A stretch of 64,000 nt of DNA. Origin: NORP110 sp051251595. Lineage in GTDB: Bacteria > Pseudomonadota > Alphaproteobacteria > Rhodobacterales > Rhodobacteraceae. A program made the position numbers and the translations under genes. Shown here piece after piece: positions 53,334-61,765 of the stretch. Below the pieces are notes generated by a model, which had not been told where the DNA came from, made no database searches, and saw only the letters and a list, made by a program, of their open reading frames with translations. How positions within the stretch are numbered: position 1 is the first letter of the stretch; every line of letters starts with the position of its first letter. The DNA is taken from assembly GCA_051251595.1 (NCBI GenBank), contig JBPOFA010000009.1, forward strand, positions 1 through 64,000, given 5' to 3'.

Positions 53334-54088
53334 CGTTAGAAATCATCACAGCTGACAGCCTTGCCCCGTTTCGCCATGGTTTTTTCACCCGACGCGGCGG
53401 CGCGTCGACCGGGGTGTTCAGCGGCCTGAATTGCGGCAAAGGGTCCAAGGATCAGGCAAATGCCGTCGCGATCAATCGCGACCGCGCCGCCGAAGCGATG
53501 GAGGTGGCGCCCGATCACATGGCCTCTGTCCATCAGGTGCATTCTGCCTCGGTCGCGACGGTCACCTCGCCCCTGCCCCAACCACCGGCAGAGGCCGATG
53601 CCCTGGTCACCAACACGCCGGGGATCGCGCTGACGATCCTGACGGCGGATTGCCAGCCCGTCCTGTTTGCAGACCCCAAGGCCGGCATTGTCGGCGCGGC
53701 ACATGCCGGATGGAAGGGCGCGCTTTATGGTGTGCTAGAGGCTACAATCGAAGCGATGGAAGAGTTGGGCGCAAAGCGCGACACTATCAGCGCAGTCATC
53801 GGGCCGTCCATCAGTCAGAACGCCTATGAGGTCGGGCCAGAGTTTCTGGATGCCTTTTTAGACGTCGATCCGGACTATTCCCGTTTTTTCGGAAATGGCA
53901 GACTGGACCGCTATCAATTTGACCTACCGGGATTTGGAGTGCATCGGTTGCGCATGGCTGGTGTTGCGAATGCTGAATGGACCCGGCACTGCACCTATAG
54001 CGACGCGTCGCGGTTTTATTCCTACCGGCGCAGTGTGCATGAACAGGAACCAGATTACGGCCGGCTGATATCCGCAATTCGTCTGTGA
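53330..54088 (+). CDS. pgeF: peptidoglycan editing factor PgeF (laccase-domain)
   Basis: 252 aa. The multicopper-like fold of YfiH/PgeF with HQVHSASV (His), LTADCQPVLF (Cys) and AAHAGWKGAL (His). It removes mis-incorporated residues from cell-wall precursors in E. coli. Last gene of the lgt-midA-pgeF set; its start overlaps the midA stop. Confidence 0.95.
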   Translation: MTLEIITADSLAPFRHGFFTRRGGASTGVFSGLNCGKGSKDQANAVAINRDRAAEAMEVAPDHMASVHQVHSASVATVTSPLPQPPAEADALVTNTPGIALTILTADCQPVLFADPKAGIVGAAHAGWKGALYGVLEATIEAMEELGAKRDTISAVIGPSISQNAYEVGPEFLDAFLDVDPDYSRFFGNGRLDRYQFDLPGFGVHRLRMAGVANAEWTRHCTYSDASRFYSYRRSVHEQEPDYGRLISAIRL

Positions 54089-54379
54089 TCTGGAACTGAT
54101 TCACATCTTGCCGCGCCTATTGTTGCCAAATCGTGAACAATAAGGCGGGATTGTGACGGTGGTGCTCTTGAGAATTCCTGGTAAAGGCCTCCGCAACCCC
54201 CCAAAGGTTTCAACAATTTTATATATTTTTCAACCCCCTACAAGACGTCAGCGGCTTCAACACCCTTGAAATAGAACCATTTCTGACAGGCCATTCGCAA
54301 ACCAACAAAAAAATCTTCGGTCAAATCCTCGCCAAATTCAGCTGTCATTAAGGGTGTGTAGATTAGACAGGAGGGGCAA
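54089..54379. other. gap after pgeF
   Basis: No supported gene. A minus-strand frame ending at 54238 reads plausibly for its last 36 codons but has no ribosome site and overlaps the next small gene's leader. The stretch around 54200-54240 is AT-rich and may contain the promoter for that gene. Confidence 0.45.
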
Positions 54380-54409
54380 ATGCGCCACCAGGTAGCAGGA
54401 GCAACCAAG

Positions 54410-54559
54410 ATGCAAAGCAAACACCGCTGGATGGATTCCGTTCTCAACCAGGTTCAGAATTCAGACATCAAACTGCCTTGGCATCGGGGTGAAGACCGCG
54501 CCGCTTGGAAGGCACGCTGTGCCGCTCGTGCAAACGAAACCGACGCGAACGCGGACTAA
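54410..54559 (+). CDS. small conserved-type protein, 49 aa
   Basis: MQSKHRWMDSVLNQVQ then LPWHRGEDRAAWKARCAARA. The start at 54410 has AGGAG upstream; an ATG at 54380 with GGAGGGG upstream gives 59 aa in the same frame. The pattern RWM-x-SVL ... LPW-x-R is one I associate with small rhodobacterial proteins of unknown function. A strong terminator 42 bases after the stop supports an independent transcript. Confidence 0.7.
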   Translation: MQSKHRWMDSVLNQVQNSDIKLPWHRGEDRAAWKARCAARANETDANAD

Positions 54560-54600
54560 AGACGACGAACTATCTTTCATATCGATTTCCCTTTCTAACT

Positions 54601-54630
54601 GGACTGCCCGAAACGGCAGTCCATTTTTTT
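54601..54630 (+). terminator. intrinsic terminator
   Basis: GGACTGCC-CGAAAC-GGCAGTCC (a flanking T-A pair makes 9 bp) is followed by a run of seven T. Ends the small gene's transcript. Confidence 0.93.
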
Positions 54631-54855
54631 GAGCGGATTTTCGCCGAATCTCTTTAAGTCCTTAATATGGCGGATCATCCCCCAATTCGGAAACAAAGCG
54701 ATCAGGCGACCCCGGATTGGGCGGTACCACAGGTCAAATCACGCAATAATTTGACTCAGCTCAATCTTCAGTGGATACCTTTGCTCATCTAATCGCTCTG
54801 CAATTTGGGTGGGGGCGGTGATGCAGGTGCGATCAGGACCGTAAGGACTGTTTGC

Positions 54856-55602
54856 ATGAGTTATATAGTACGTTCCAACGCCAATATGCCGAAACCAAAG
54901 GCTTGGACAGTTAATCGGCAGGCCGAGCTTCTCGCGAGGTCAAAACAATCAAGTCAGGTTACGCGTCGGGTCGACGTGTCTTGGCTAAAACCTACCGGTG
55001 AAATCGGTAGTCGCACAACCGTAGCACCGGCGTTGCCCGTGTTTGAACAGGCGTTCAGCGCGTTTGTGCAAGGCACCTTGATTCAGACCTCCGAAGGCTA
55101 TGTGGCCATCGACGATCTGGAACCAGGGATGATGATCGCAACCGCAGATGGGGGCACGCAGCCCTTATTGTGGATCGGTGCCATGACGATCTATCCGCAA
55201 AACCCGGAACTGGGTTTGCCAGAATCGCAGCTGTACCGTTTGACGGATGGCAGCTATGGGCAGGATGGCTCTGCGCCTGATCTGATGCTTGGGCCTGGTG
55301 CCCGGATCATGTCCGGTATGATGGCAATCGATTCATCGTCAAAGTTGACGGATGTGCGGGATGCTGCGGATGGTCACTCTGTCATCCAGATCCGTCCGAT
55401 GTCGGCGCTGCGCGTCTATCATCTGGCGCTGGCGAACCACCGTCTGATCCGCGCGAATGGCGTTCTGGCTGAAACCTTTCATCCGGGCTCTGACACGCGC
55501 ATGCAAATGTCGACAGAGATGTTTGATCTGTTTATTTCGATGTTTCCGCATATCCGATCAGACTCTGACTTTGGTCCGCTGAACCACAAGCGAAACGACT
55601 AA
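54856..55602 (+). CDS. Hint-domain protein
   Basis: 248 aa. Residues about 73-210 form a Hedgehog/intein (Hint_2) domain: FVQGTLIQTSEGYVAIDDLEPGMMIATADGG, then LWIGAMTIYP, and ANHRLIRANGVLAETFHPG at the end. At the position of the catalytic Cys that begins active Hint domains (C-F-x-x-G-T) this protein has Ala (AFVQGT), so self-splicing is unlikely. The ATG at 54856 has AAGGA upstream. No signal peptide. Confidence 0.88.
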   Translation: MSYIVRSNANMPKPKAWTVNRQAELLARSKQSSQVTRRVDVSWLKPTGEIGSRTTVAPALPVFEQAFSAFVQGTLIQTSEGYVAIDDLEPGMMIATADGGTQPLLWIGAMTIYPQNPELGLPESQLYRLTDGSYGQDGSAPDLMLGPGARIMSGMMAIDSSSKLTDVRDAADGHSVIQIRPMSALRVYHLALANHRLIRANGVLAETFHPGSDTRMQMSTEMFDLFISMFPHIRSDSDFGPLNHKRND

Positions 55603-55618
55603 GAAGCCCTTGCCTGCG

Positions 55619-56119
55619 TCATTCCTGCTGGCGCAGGCGGTCTTCCAACACGTCAAAGGGTACACCGGGTTCATCTTTTGAACACCGGATCACCAGTGAT
55701 GTTTTGACGCTGCCGACATTTTCGGCCGTCAAAAGTTGTTCCGTCAAAAAGGCCTGAAACGTCGACAAATCTGGCGCCACGCATTTCAAGACGAAATCCA
55801 CTTCGCCGTTCAGCATGTGGCATTCCCGGACCATGGGCCAGTTGCGACAGCGTTCTTCAAAGGTGGACAGATCAGTTTCAGCCTGACTTTGCAGGCCCAC
55901 CATCGCAAAGACCTGAACCTCAAACCCCAGAATGCGGCCATCAACATCCGCGTGAAATCCGGTGATATAGCCGTTTTCTTCCAGTGTCCTGACCCGACGC
56001 AAGCAGGGCGGCGCAGAGATACCAACCCGGCGGGCCAGCTCGACATTCGTCATGCGCCCATCCGCCTGCAGCTCTGCCAAAATTTTGCGGTCAATTGGAT
56101 CAAGCTTCAAAACGGACAT
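55619..56119 (-). CDS. Lrp/AsnC-family regulator
   Basis: 166 aa. N-terminal helix-turn-helix (IDRKILAELQADGRMTNVELARRVGISAPPCLRRVRTLEENGYI) and C-terminal RAM ligand-binding domain (VRECHMLNGEVDFVLKC). Binds amino acids in known members. Divergent from trxB across 189 bases, so it may control it. Confidence 0.95.
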   Translation of the reverse strand: MSVLKLDPIDRKILAELQADGRMTNVELARRVGISAPPCLRRVRTLEENGYITGFHADVDGRILGFEVQVFAMVGLQSQAETDLSTFEERCRNWPMVRECHMLNGEVDFVLKCVAPDLSTFQAFLTEQLLTAENVGSVKTSLVIRCSKDEPGVPFDVLEDRLRQQE

Positions 56120-56308
56120 AAACGCTCCTGGGTTGGTTCGAGCGTCTTCTAAGCCCTCCGGCGACCTCGCGCAATAAAATTTCGCACCGACAGCCGATCT
56201 TGGTTGTATCTGTCGCAGGCTTCTAATTGCGAAATACCGGCCAGACCGGGGGTTTTAACCGGGGCGTGCGGGGTTTATATGCCATGCAGATAGACAAACG
56301 GGGGCACC

Positions 56309-57250
56309 ATGTCAGAGTCAAAACACACGCAATTGTTGATCATCGGCTCAGGGCCTGCGGGCTATACGGCGGCGGTCTATGCCAGCCGGGCCATGCTGGA
56401 ACCCATTCTGGTTCAAGGCATCCAGCCCGGCGGACAGTTGACCATCACAACCGAGGTTGAAAACTGGCCCGGTGATGAAATGGTGCAAGGCCCGGATTTG
56501 ATGGTGCGCATGGAAGCCCACGCAAAACAGGTGGGCACCGAAATCATCGGGGATCACATCTCCAGCATTGATTTGTCCAAACGCCCCTTCACCGCTATTG
56601 GCGACAGCGGGACCACCTACACCGCAGATGCGGTCGTTCTGGCCACCGGCGCGCAGGCGCGTTGGTTGGGTCTGCCCTCTGAAGAGAAATTCAAAGGCTT
56701 TGGCGTTTCAGCCTGCGCCACCTGTGACGGGTTCTTTTACCGAGGCGCCGAAGTCGCCGTGATCGGTGGCGGCAACACAGCCGTAGAAGAGGCGCTGTTC
56801 CTGACAAAATTTGCCTCTAAGGTTACGCTCATCCACCGCCGGGACGAACTGCGTGCGGAAAAGATTCTGCAAAAGCGCCTGTTCGAAAACGAAAAAGTAG
56901 AGATCCTGTGGGATCACGAGGTCGAAGAGGTCGTCGGCGGCGAAAACCCATTGGGCGTTGAAGCTGTACGCGCGAAACACGTGAAGACCGGCGAAATCAC
57001 AGAGGTGCCTTGCAAGGGCTTCTTTGTCGCCATTGGCCATGCCCCAGCCTCTGATCTGGTCAAGGATCAGCTGGAAACCCATATGGGCGGCTATGTGGTG
57101 ACCCAACCGGATTCCACCGCCACCTCTATTCCCGGCGTGTTTGCAGCGGGCGATCTGACGGACCACAAATACCGCCAGGCGGTCACAAGCGCAGGCATGG
57201 GCTGTATGGCTGCGTTGGAAGCGGAACGGTTCTTGTCAGAACAGGACTAA
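56309..57250 (+). CDS. trxB: thioredoxin reductase
   Basis: A 313-aa NADPH-dependent flavoenzyme. FAD site IIGSGPAGYTAA (residues 11-22), redox CATC at Cys136/Cys139, NADPH site VIGGGNTAVEEA, and GVFAAGDLTDHKYRQAVTSAGMG near the end. Complete. Divergent from the Lrp regulator and followed by the RES gene after five bases. Confidence 0.97.
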   Translation: MSESKHTQLLIIGSGPAGYTAAVYASRAMLEPILVQGIQPGGQLTITTEVENWPGDEMVQGPDLMVRMEAHAKQVGTEIIGDHISSIDLSKRPFTAIGDSGTTYTADAVVLATGAQARWLGLPSEEKFKGFGVSACATCDGFFYRGAEVAVIGGGNTAVEEALFLTKFASKVTLIHRRDELRAEKILQKRLFENEKVEILWDHEVEEVVGGENPLGVEAVRAKHVKTGEITEVPCKGFFVAIGHAPASDLVKDQLETHMGGYVVTQPDSTATSIPGVFAAGDLTDHKYRQAVTSAGMGCMAALEAERFLSEQD

Positions 57251-57254
57251 CATC

Positions 57255-57758
57255 ATGCGCCACAGCCGAACCTATTCAGGCATGTGTTGGCGCATGAAAT
57301 TCTTGTCCGAAGCAGATGATGTTCTTGGGCCGGCCCGTGCACCTGAGGGCCGGTCTCATTACGACGGGCAGCCGACGCTTTACCTGTCCACCAGCGCAAA
57401 AGGCACGATCGTGGCCACGCGCCGCTATATGACACCGCAGGATCCCCCACGCGCGATTTTCAAACTGCAGGTCGAAAAAGCGCAGATCGTAGACTTGCAA
57501 GACCCCGTCGCCACCACGGGCCTGGGGATTGATGTGTCGCAGCGCGCCGTTGAATGGCAGAGCATTCGGGCGCGCGGTCTGCCCTCTCCCACATGGGCGA
57601 TAAGCGACCGGGTCCGCGAACTGGGATTGGACGGAATGATCTACGCCTCGCGCACCGATCCCAAGATGACTCATCTGACGCTGTTTCGCTGGAACAGCCC
57701 CGGCGCACCGGTTGTGAAAAATATTGGCCCACCAATTCCCTTTAAATCGGACATTTAG
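57255..57758 (+). CDS. RES-domain protein
   Basis: 167 aa. RES family members (named for Arg, Glu, Ser) include NAD+-consuming toxins. CWRMKFLSEADDVLGPARAPEGRSHYDGQPTLYLSTS is the N-terminal block with the conserved Arg and Tyr; IYASRTDPKM near 130 carries the Ser. Usually paired with an Xre/MbcA-type antitoxin, but none is adjacent. It starts five bases after trxB, so it is co-transcribed with it. It may be a non-toxic relative with an NAD(P) role. Confidence 0.8.
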   Translation: MRHSRTYSGMCWRMKFLSEADDVLGPARAPEGRSHYDGQPTLYLSTSAKGTIVATRRYMTPQDPPRAIFKLQVEKAQIVDLQDPVATTGLGIDVSQRAVEWQSIRARGLPSPTWAISDRVRELGLDGMIYASRTDPKMTHLTLFRWNSPGAPVVKNIGPPIPFKSDI

Positions 57759-57900
57759 GCCACAAATGCATGCGTTTTCGGCGACAAATGCCTCTTTTTG
57801 GTCAATTCTTGCCGCTAAGCTTGAGTCCATAACACGGGCGGGCTAAACGCCGCTCAAATACAACATTACTCAGTAAGCCGCACAACAAAGGCCAGACCCT

Positions 57901-59607
57901 ATGCAATTGCCAAACCTTGCTCCTATTCCAGAGCTGTATGTTTCACACGAATCCGCCCAAAAGCTGAAAGTTGAGGCCGCCGATCTGCCCAGCTGGGATC
58001 TGAACCCGCGCCAGATCTGCGATCTGGAACTGTTGATGAATGGCGGATTTAACCCGCTTAAAGGGTTCCTGACGGAAAAAGACTATGATGGCGTCGTCGA
58101 AAACATGCGACTGGAAGATGGGTCTCTTTGGCCGATCCCGATCACATTGGATGTGAACGAAGACTTTGCTCAATCCATCGAACCTGGACAAGATATTGCC
58201 CTGCGTGACCAAGAAGGCGTTATTCTGGCGATGATGTCTGTCACAGACAAATGGGAACCCAACAAAGCCCGCGAGGCTGAAAAGGTTTTTGGCGCGGATG
58301 ACGATGCGCATCCAGCCGTGAATTACCTGCACAATCAGGCCGGAAAAATCTATCTGGGTGGCCCTGTGACGGGCATTCAGACGCCAATTCACTATGACTT
58401 CCGGTCCCGCCGCGACACGCCAAACGAATTGCGGGCCTATTTCCGCAAGCTGGGCTGGCGTCGTGTGGTGGCCTTCCAAACCCGCAACCCGCTGCACCGT
58501 GCGCATCAGGAACTGACCTTCCGCGCCGCGAAAGAGGCCCAGGCCAATCTGTTGATCCACCCTATCGTGGGCATGACCAAGCCGGGCGACGTTGACCACT
58601 TTACGCGCGTGCGTTGTTACGAGGCTGTGCTGGACAAATACCCACAATCCACCACCACGATGAGCCTGCTAAACCTTGCCATGCGCATGGCTGGCCCGCG
58701 TGAGGCCGTGTGGCACGGTCTGATCCGCGCCAACCACGGATGTACCCACTTTATCGTGGGCCGCGACCATGCCGGACCAGGCAAAAACTCTGCTGGCGAA
58801 GACTTCTACGGTCCCTATGACGCGCAGGACTTGTTCCGCAAACACGAAGACGAAATCGGCCTGAAGATGGTCGACTTCAAGCACATGGTCTATGTGCAGG
58901 AACGCGCGCAATATGAACCGGCTGATGAAATCGAAGAGGGGCTGACAGTCCTGAACATTTCCGGCACCGAACTGCGCCGTCGTCTGGCAGAGGGCATCGA
59001 CATCCCGGAATGGTTCTCTTTCCCCGAGGTTGTTAAGGAATTGCGCCGCACACGGCCGCCACGTTCCAAACAGGGCTTTACGGTCTTCCTGACCGGGTTC
59101 TCGGGCTCTGGAAAATCGACCATCGCCAACGCGTTGATGGTCAAGCTGATGGAAATGGGCGGTCGTCCTGTGACCTTGCTGGATGGCGACATCGTGCGTA
59201 AAAACCTCAGCTCAGAGCTTGGGTTTTCGAAAGAGCACCGTGACCTGAACATCCGCCGGATCGGCTATGTGGCGTCGGAAATCACCAAGAACGGCGGCAT
59301 CGCCATTTGTGCGCCGATCGCGCCTTATGCCACAACCCGTCGCGCGGTGCGTGAAGACATCGAAGCCTTCGGCGCCTTCCTAGAGGTTCACGTCGCAACA
59401 TCGATCGAAGAATGCGAACGTCGCGACCGCAAGGGCCTATATAAATTGGCACGCGAAGGAAAGATCAAGGAATTCACAGGGATTTCAGACCCCTACGACG
59501 TTCCAGAAAACCCAGAGCTTAGCCTGGAAACAGAAAATGTAGATGTGGACAACTGCGCCCACCAGATCATCCTAAAGCTGGAAAGCATGGGCCTGATCGC
59601 AGCCTAA
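57901..59607 (+). CDS. cysC: bifunctional sulfate adenylyltransferase/APS kinase
   Basis: A 568-aa fusion that turns sulfate into PAPS. The N-terminal ATP sulfurylase (to about 390) has QTRNPLHRAH at 193-202 and GRDHAGPG at 287-294. The C-terminal APS kinase has the P-loop GFSGSGKST at 399-407 and DGDIVRKNL. The heterodimeric CysDN of enterics is replaced by this Sat-CysC type. PAPS could feed the sulfotransferase at 43242. A strong terminator follows. Confidence 0.96.
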   Translation: MQLPNLAPIPELYVSHESAQKLKVEAADLPSWDLNPRQICDLELLMNGGFNPLKGFLTEKDYDGVVENMRLEDGSLWPIPITLDVNEDFAQSIEPGQDIALRDQEGVILAMMSVTDKWEPNKAREAEKVFGADDDAHPAVNYLHNQAGKIYLGGPVTGIQTPIHYDFRSRRDTPNELRAYFRKLGWRRVVAFQTRNPLHRAHQELTFRAAKEAQANLLIHPIVGMTKPGDVDHFTRVRCYEAVLDKYPQSTTTMSLLNLAMRMAGPREAVWHGLIRANHGCTHFIVGRDHAGPGKNSAGEDFYGPYDAQDLFRKHEDEIGLKMVDFKHMVYVQERAQYEPADEIEEGLTVLNISGTELRRRLAEGIDIPEWFSFPEVVKELRRTRPPRSKQGFTVFLTGFSGSGKSTIANALMVKLMEMGGRPVTLLDGDIVRKNLSSELGFSKEHRDLNIRRIGYVASEITKNGGIAICAPIAPYATTRRAVREDIEAFGAFLEVHVATSIEECERRDRKGLYKLAREGKIKEFTGISDPYDVPENPELSLETENVDVDNCAHQIILKLESMGLIAA

Positions 59608-59613
59608 ACAAAA

Positions 59614-59639
59614 AAAGCCCCGGTTTTCCGGGGCTTTTT
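59614..59639. terminator. bidirectional intrinsic terminator
   Basis: AAAGCCCCGG-TTTT-CCGGGGCTTT with T on the plus side and A on the other; lies between the converging sat/cysC and cytochrome b561 genes and suits both. Confidence 0.93.
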
Positions 59640-59666
59640 CTTTGGCGGAGAGCGTCGTCGCCCCGT

Positions 59667-60152
59667 CTATTCAGACCGCATCATTCTGCGGATCAGACCG
59701 TCTTTCAGATAGAACTGGTGATAAAGAGCTGCCGCGATGTGCAGCAAGATCAGAATCATTAGACCTGTGAACAACAAGCCATGAACCGCAGCTGCGGGCA
59801 CAATTTCACCGCCCCAGGCCGCCATGCCAGAGATCGGAACCAGCACTATCAACGCATAAAGCGCGATATGGGTCGCCTTAGCTGCGAGATCCTGCAACGG
59901 GTTGCCATCTGGCGGCAAATCCGGTGCACCGCGCCGAAGCCGGATCACGATGCGGATCACGGCCAGCAACAGTACCAAGGCACCAACACTGGCATGAATC
60001 TGGGCGGAATTGCCCTCAATTGGCATGCCCTTTTGAAAGGCGTCCCACGCCGCTTCCATTCCGTCGTGAAACAACAGCTGAAACAAAATCAGCAGCGCGA
60101 TTGCCCAATGCAATCCAATCTGAAATCGAGAATATCCCTTTGGAGAGGCCAT
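59667..60152 (-). CDS. cytochrome b561-family protein
   Basis: 161 aa with four membrane helices. Haem ligands are the His in GLHWAIALLIL, AQIHASVGAL, ATHIALYALIV-type helix, and LLHIAAALYHQF. Di-haem b561 proteins pass electrons in the inner membrane, for example from ubiquinol or to superoxide. Start at 60152, with AGGGGG upstream. Confidence 0.92.
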   Translation of the reverse strand: MASPKGYSRFQIGLHWAIALLILFQLLFHDGMEAAWDAFQKGMPIEGNSAQIHASVGALVLLLAVIRIVIRLRRGAPDLPPDGNPLQDLAAKATHIALYALIVLVPISGMAAWGGEIVPAAAVHGLLFTGLMILILLHIAAALYHQFYLKDGLIRRMMRSE

Positions 60153-60168
60153 CCTCACCCCCTGTTAA

Positions 60169-60396
60169 TTAGTGAACATATACAGGGGACAAATCATTCT
60201 GCCTTGCCAGAACAAAGGCAAGACCTTTTTCGCGCACCAACGCCAATCTTGCGCCGTTTGTATCATGCACCGCATAAATTTCCGTAGCGCCATCTGCCTC
60301 TGCCTGAATGTCTTCTGGCAGATCAGAAACGGCGACCGGGCGAACATAAACCAAATTCATGACTTCGCCTGGGATTTTGTTAAGCTTCGTGTCCAT
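60169..60396 (-). CDS. DUF1150 family protein
   Basis: 75 aa. VYVRPVAVSDLPEDIQAEADGATEIYAVHDTNGARLALV is the DUF1150 signature; the family is usually placed next to a small heat-shock gene, as here (12 bases after hsp20). Soluble, role unknown. Confidence 0.93.
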   Translation of the reverse strand: MDTKLNKIPGEVMNLVYVRPVAVSDLPEDIQAEADGATEIYAVHDTNGARLALVREKGLAFVLARQNDLSPVYVH

Positions 60397-60408
60397 ATCT
60401 TGCCCCTT

Positions 60409-60822
60409 TCACACTCTGTTAATCGCTATGTTTTGAACCTCTGATCTGGGCTCAGATCGCTTCAGATCGACATGCAGCAGGCCATTTTCCATAGAGGCGC
60501 CGGCAACTTCGACCCCGTCGGCCATGACAAAGCTGCGCAAAAATTGGCGGGCCGCGATGCCGCGGTGCAGGAACACCCGACCGGCATCATCATCGGCCTG
60601 TTTCCCGCGCACCAGCAACTGGCGGTCTTCTACGGTTACGGCGAGTTCATCTTCGTTGAACCCGGCAACGGCAAGTGTGATGCGAAAGCTGTTTTCATTT
60701 GTCTGTTCAATATTGAAGGGCGGATATCCCCCCAGATCAGATTTGGCGGCCCGTTCAACAAGACGGTCCAGTTGTTCAAACCCCAGCAAAAACGGGTGCG
60801 AACTTAGCGTAAGTTTGGTCAT
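60409..60822 (-). CDS. Hsp20-family small heat-shock protein
   Basis: A 137-aa alpha-crystallin-domain chaperone. YPPFNIEQTNENSFRITLAVAGFNEDELAVTVEDRQLLVRGK is the domain start, and MENGLLHVDLKR the last strand. Start at 60822 with AAGGA. A heat-shock promoter (60883-60914) lies upstream, and DUF1150 follows in the same transcript. Confidence 0.95.
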   Translation of the reverse strand: MTKLTLSSHPFLLGFEQLDRLVERAAKSDLGGYPPFNIEQTNENSFRITLAVAGFNEDELAVTVEDRQLLVRGKQADDDAGRVFLHRGIAARQFLRSFVMADGVEVAGASMENGLLHVDLKRSEPRSEVQNIAINRV

Positions 60823-60882
60823 CGAAGCGTCCTTAAACAAGCGACAGTCGAACATTGCAGGCCCCATCAGGCGACCCTGAAA

Positions 60883-60914
60883 TCAATATGGGGGCCAATC
60901 CGCCCTGCTTCAAG
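60883..60914 (-). promoter_or_regulatory. RpoH (sigma-32) promoter of hsp20
   Basis: Read on the minus strand: -35 CTTGAAG (60914-60908), 14-base spacer, -10 CCCCATAT (60893-60886). This matches the alphaproteobacterial RpoH consensus (CTTGAA, 13-15 bases, CCCCATnT) and lies about 60 bases before the hsp20 start. Confidence 0.88.
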
Positions 60915-60999
60915 ATGAATCACCCCAGTATTGTTTGGCCTCGGACCGGATTAGGGGTTAGTCTTAACTTAGTTACGACAAGACTCAGGTGCGACGCAT

Positions 61000-61218
61000 A
61001 TGAACAACTTTAGCAAAATGGACCACGAAGACGTTTTGCGCGTTAAGCTTGCCGTTTTGCAGCGCGAACACCGCGATCTTGATGATGCGATCCATGCGCT
61101 GCAGGTGACCGGGCGTGGCGATAATCTGACGCTGCGTCGGCTCAAGAAACAAAAGTTGCAGTTGAAAGACCAGATTGCTGCAATTGAAGACGAACTTACC
61201 CCTGATATTATTGCGTAA
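61000..61218 (+). CDS. DUF465 (YdcH) family protein
   Basis: 72 aa, mostly helical. LAVLQREHRDLDDAIHAL and LKKQKLQLKDQIAAIEDEL are the YdcH pattern of a short coiled coil. Role unknown. Upstream of purEK in the same direction. Confidence 0.92.
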   Translation: MNNFSKMDHEDVLRVKLAVLQREHRDLDDAIHALQVTGRGDNLTLRRLKKQKLQLKDQIAAIEDELTPDIIA

Positions 61219-61276
61219 GCCCTTGATCCCGCTATAGTGCGCCTTCCTTTTTCAAGACTTCACGCAGGATGGTGAG

Positions 61277-61765
61277 ATGACAGACGTTAAAGTCGGCATA
61301 ATTATGGGCAGCCAGTCGGACTGGCCCACCATGAAAGAGGCCGCGAACATTCTGGACCAGCTTGGAATTCGCTATGAAACAAAGATCGTTTCAGCGCATC
61401 GCACCCCCGACCGGTTGTGGGACTACGGCAAAACCGCCGTTGATCGCGGTTTGCAGGTGATCATTGCCGGAGCGGGCGGTGCGGCGCATCTTCCTGGCAT
61501 GATGGCCTCTAAGACCCGTGTTCCCGTTGTTGGGGTTCCCATTCAGACCCGGGCCTTGTCTGGCGTGGACAGTCTTTATTCCATCCTGCAAATGCCGCGC
61601 GGCTTTCCCGTGGCCACCATGGCGATTGGATCGGCCGGGGCCACCAATGCCGGATTGATGGCGGCGCAAATCCTGGCGCTGCAAGACGCGACGGTTGCGG
61701 CAAATATCGACACATGGCGGGCGGCATTGTCGGCCTCTATTCCGGATGAACCAAAAGATGAATAA
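61277..61765 (+). CDS. purE: N5-CAIR mutase (PurE)
   Basis: 162 aa. GIIMGSQSDWPTM and the VSAHRTPDRL loop with the catalytic His, and AGAGGAAHLPGMM, are diagnostic. Converts N5-CAIR to CAIR in purine synthesis. Overlaps purK by eight bases. Confidence 0.97.
   Translation: MTDVKVGIIMGSQSDWPTMKEAANILDQLGIRYETKIVSAHRTPDRLWDYGKTAVDRGLQVIIAGAGGAAHLPGMMASKTRVPVVGVPIQTRALSGVDSLYSILQMPRGFPVATMAIGSAGATNAGLMAAQILALQDATVAANIDTWRAALSASIPDEPKDE

Noticed and set aside
54238..54447. Minus-strand frame ending MACQKWFYFKGVEAADVL
   Set aside because: The last part looks protein-like but has no ribosome site and overlaps the leader and start of a better-supported small gene.
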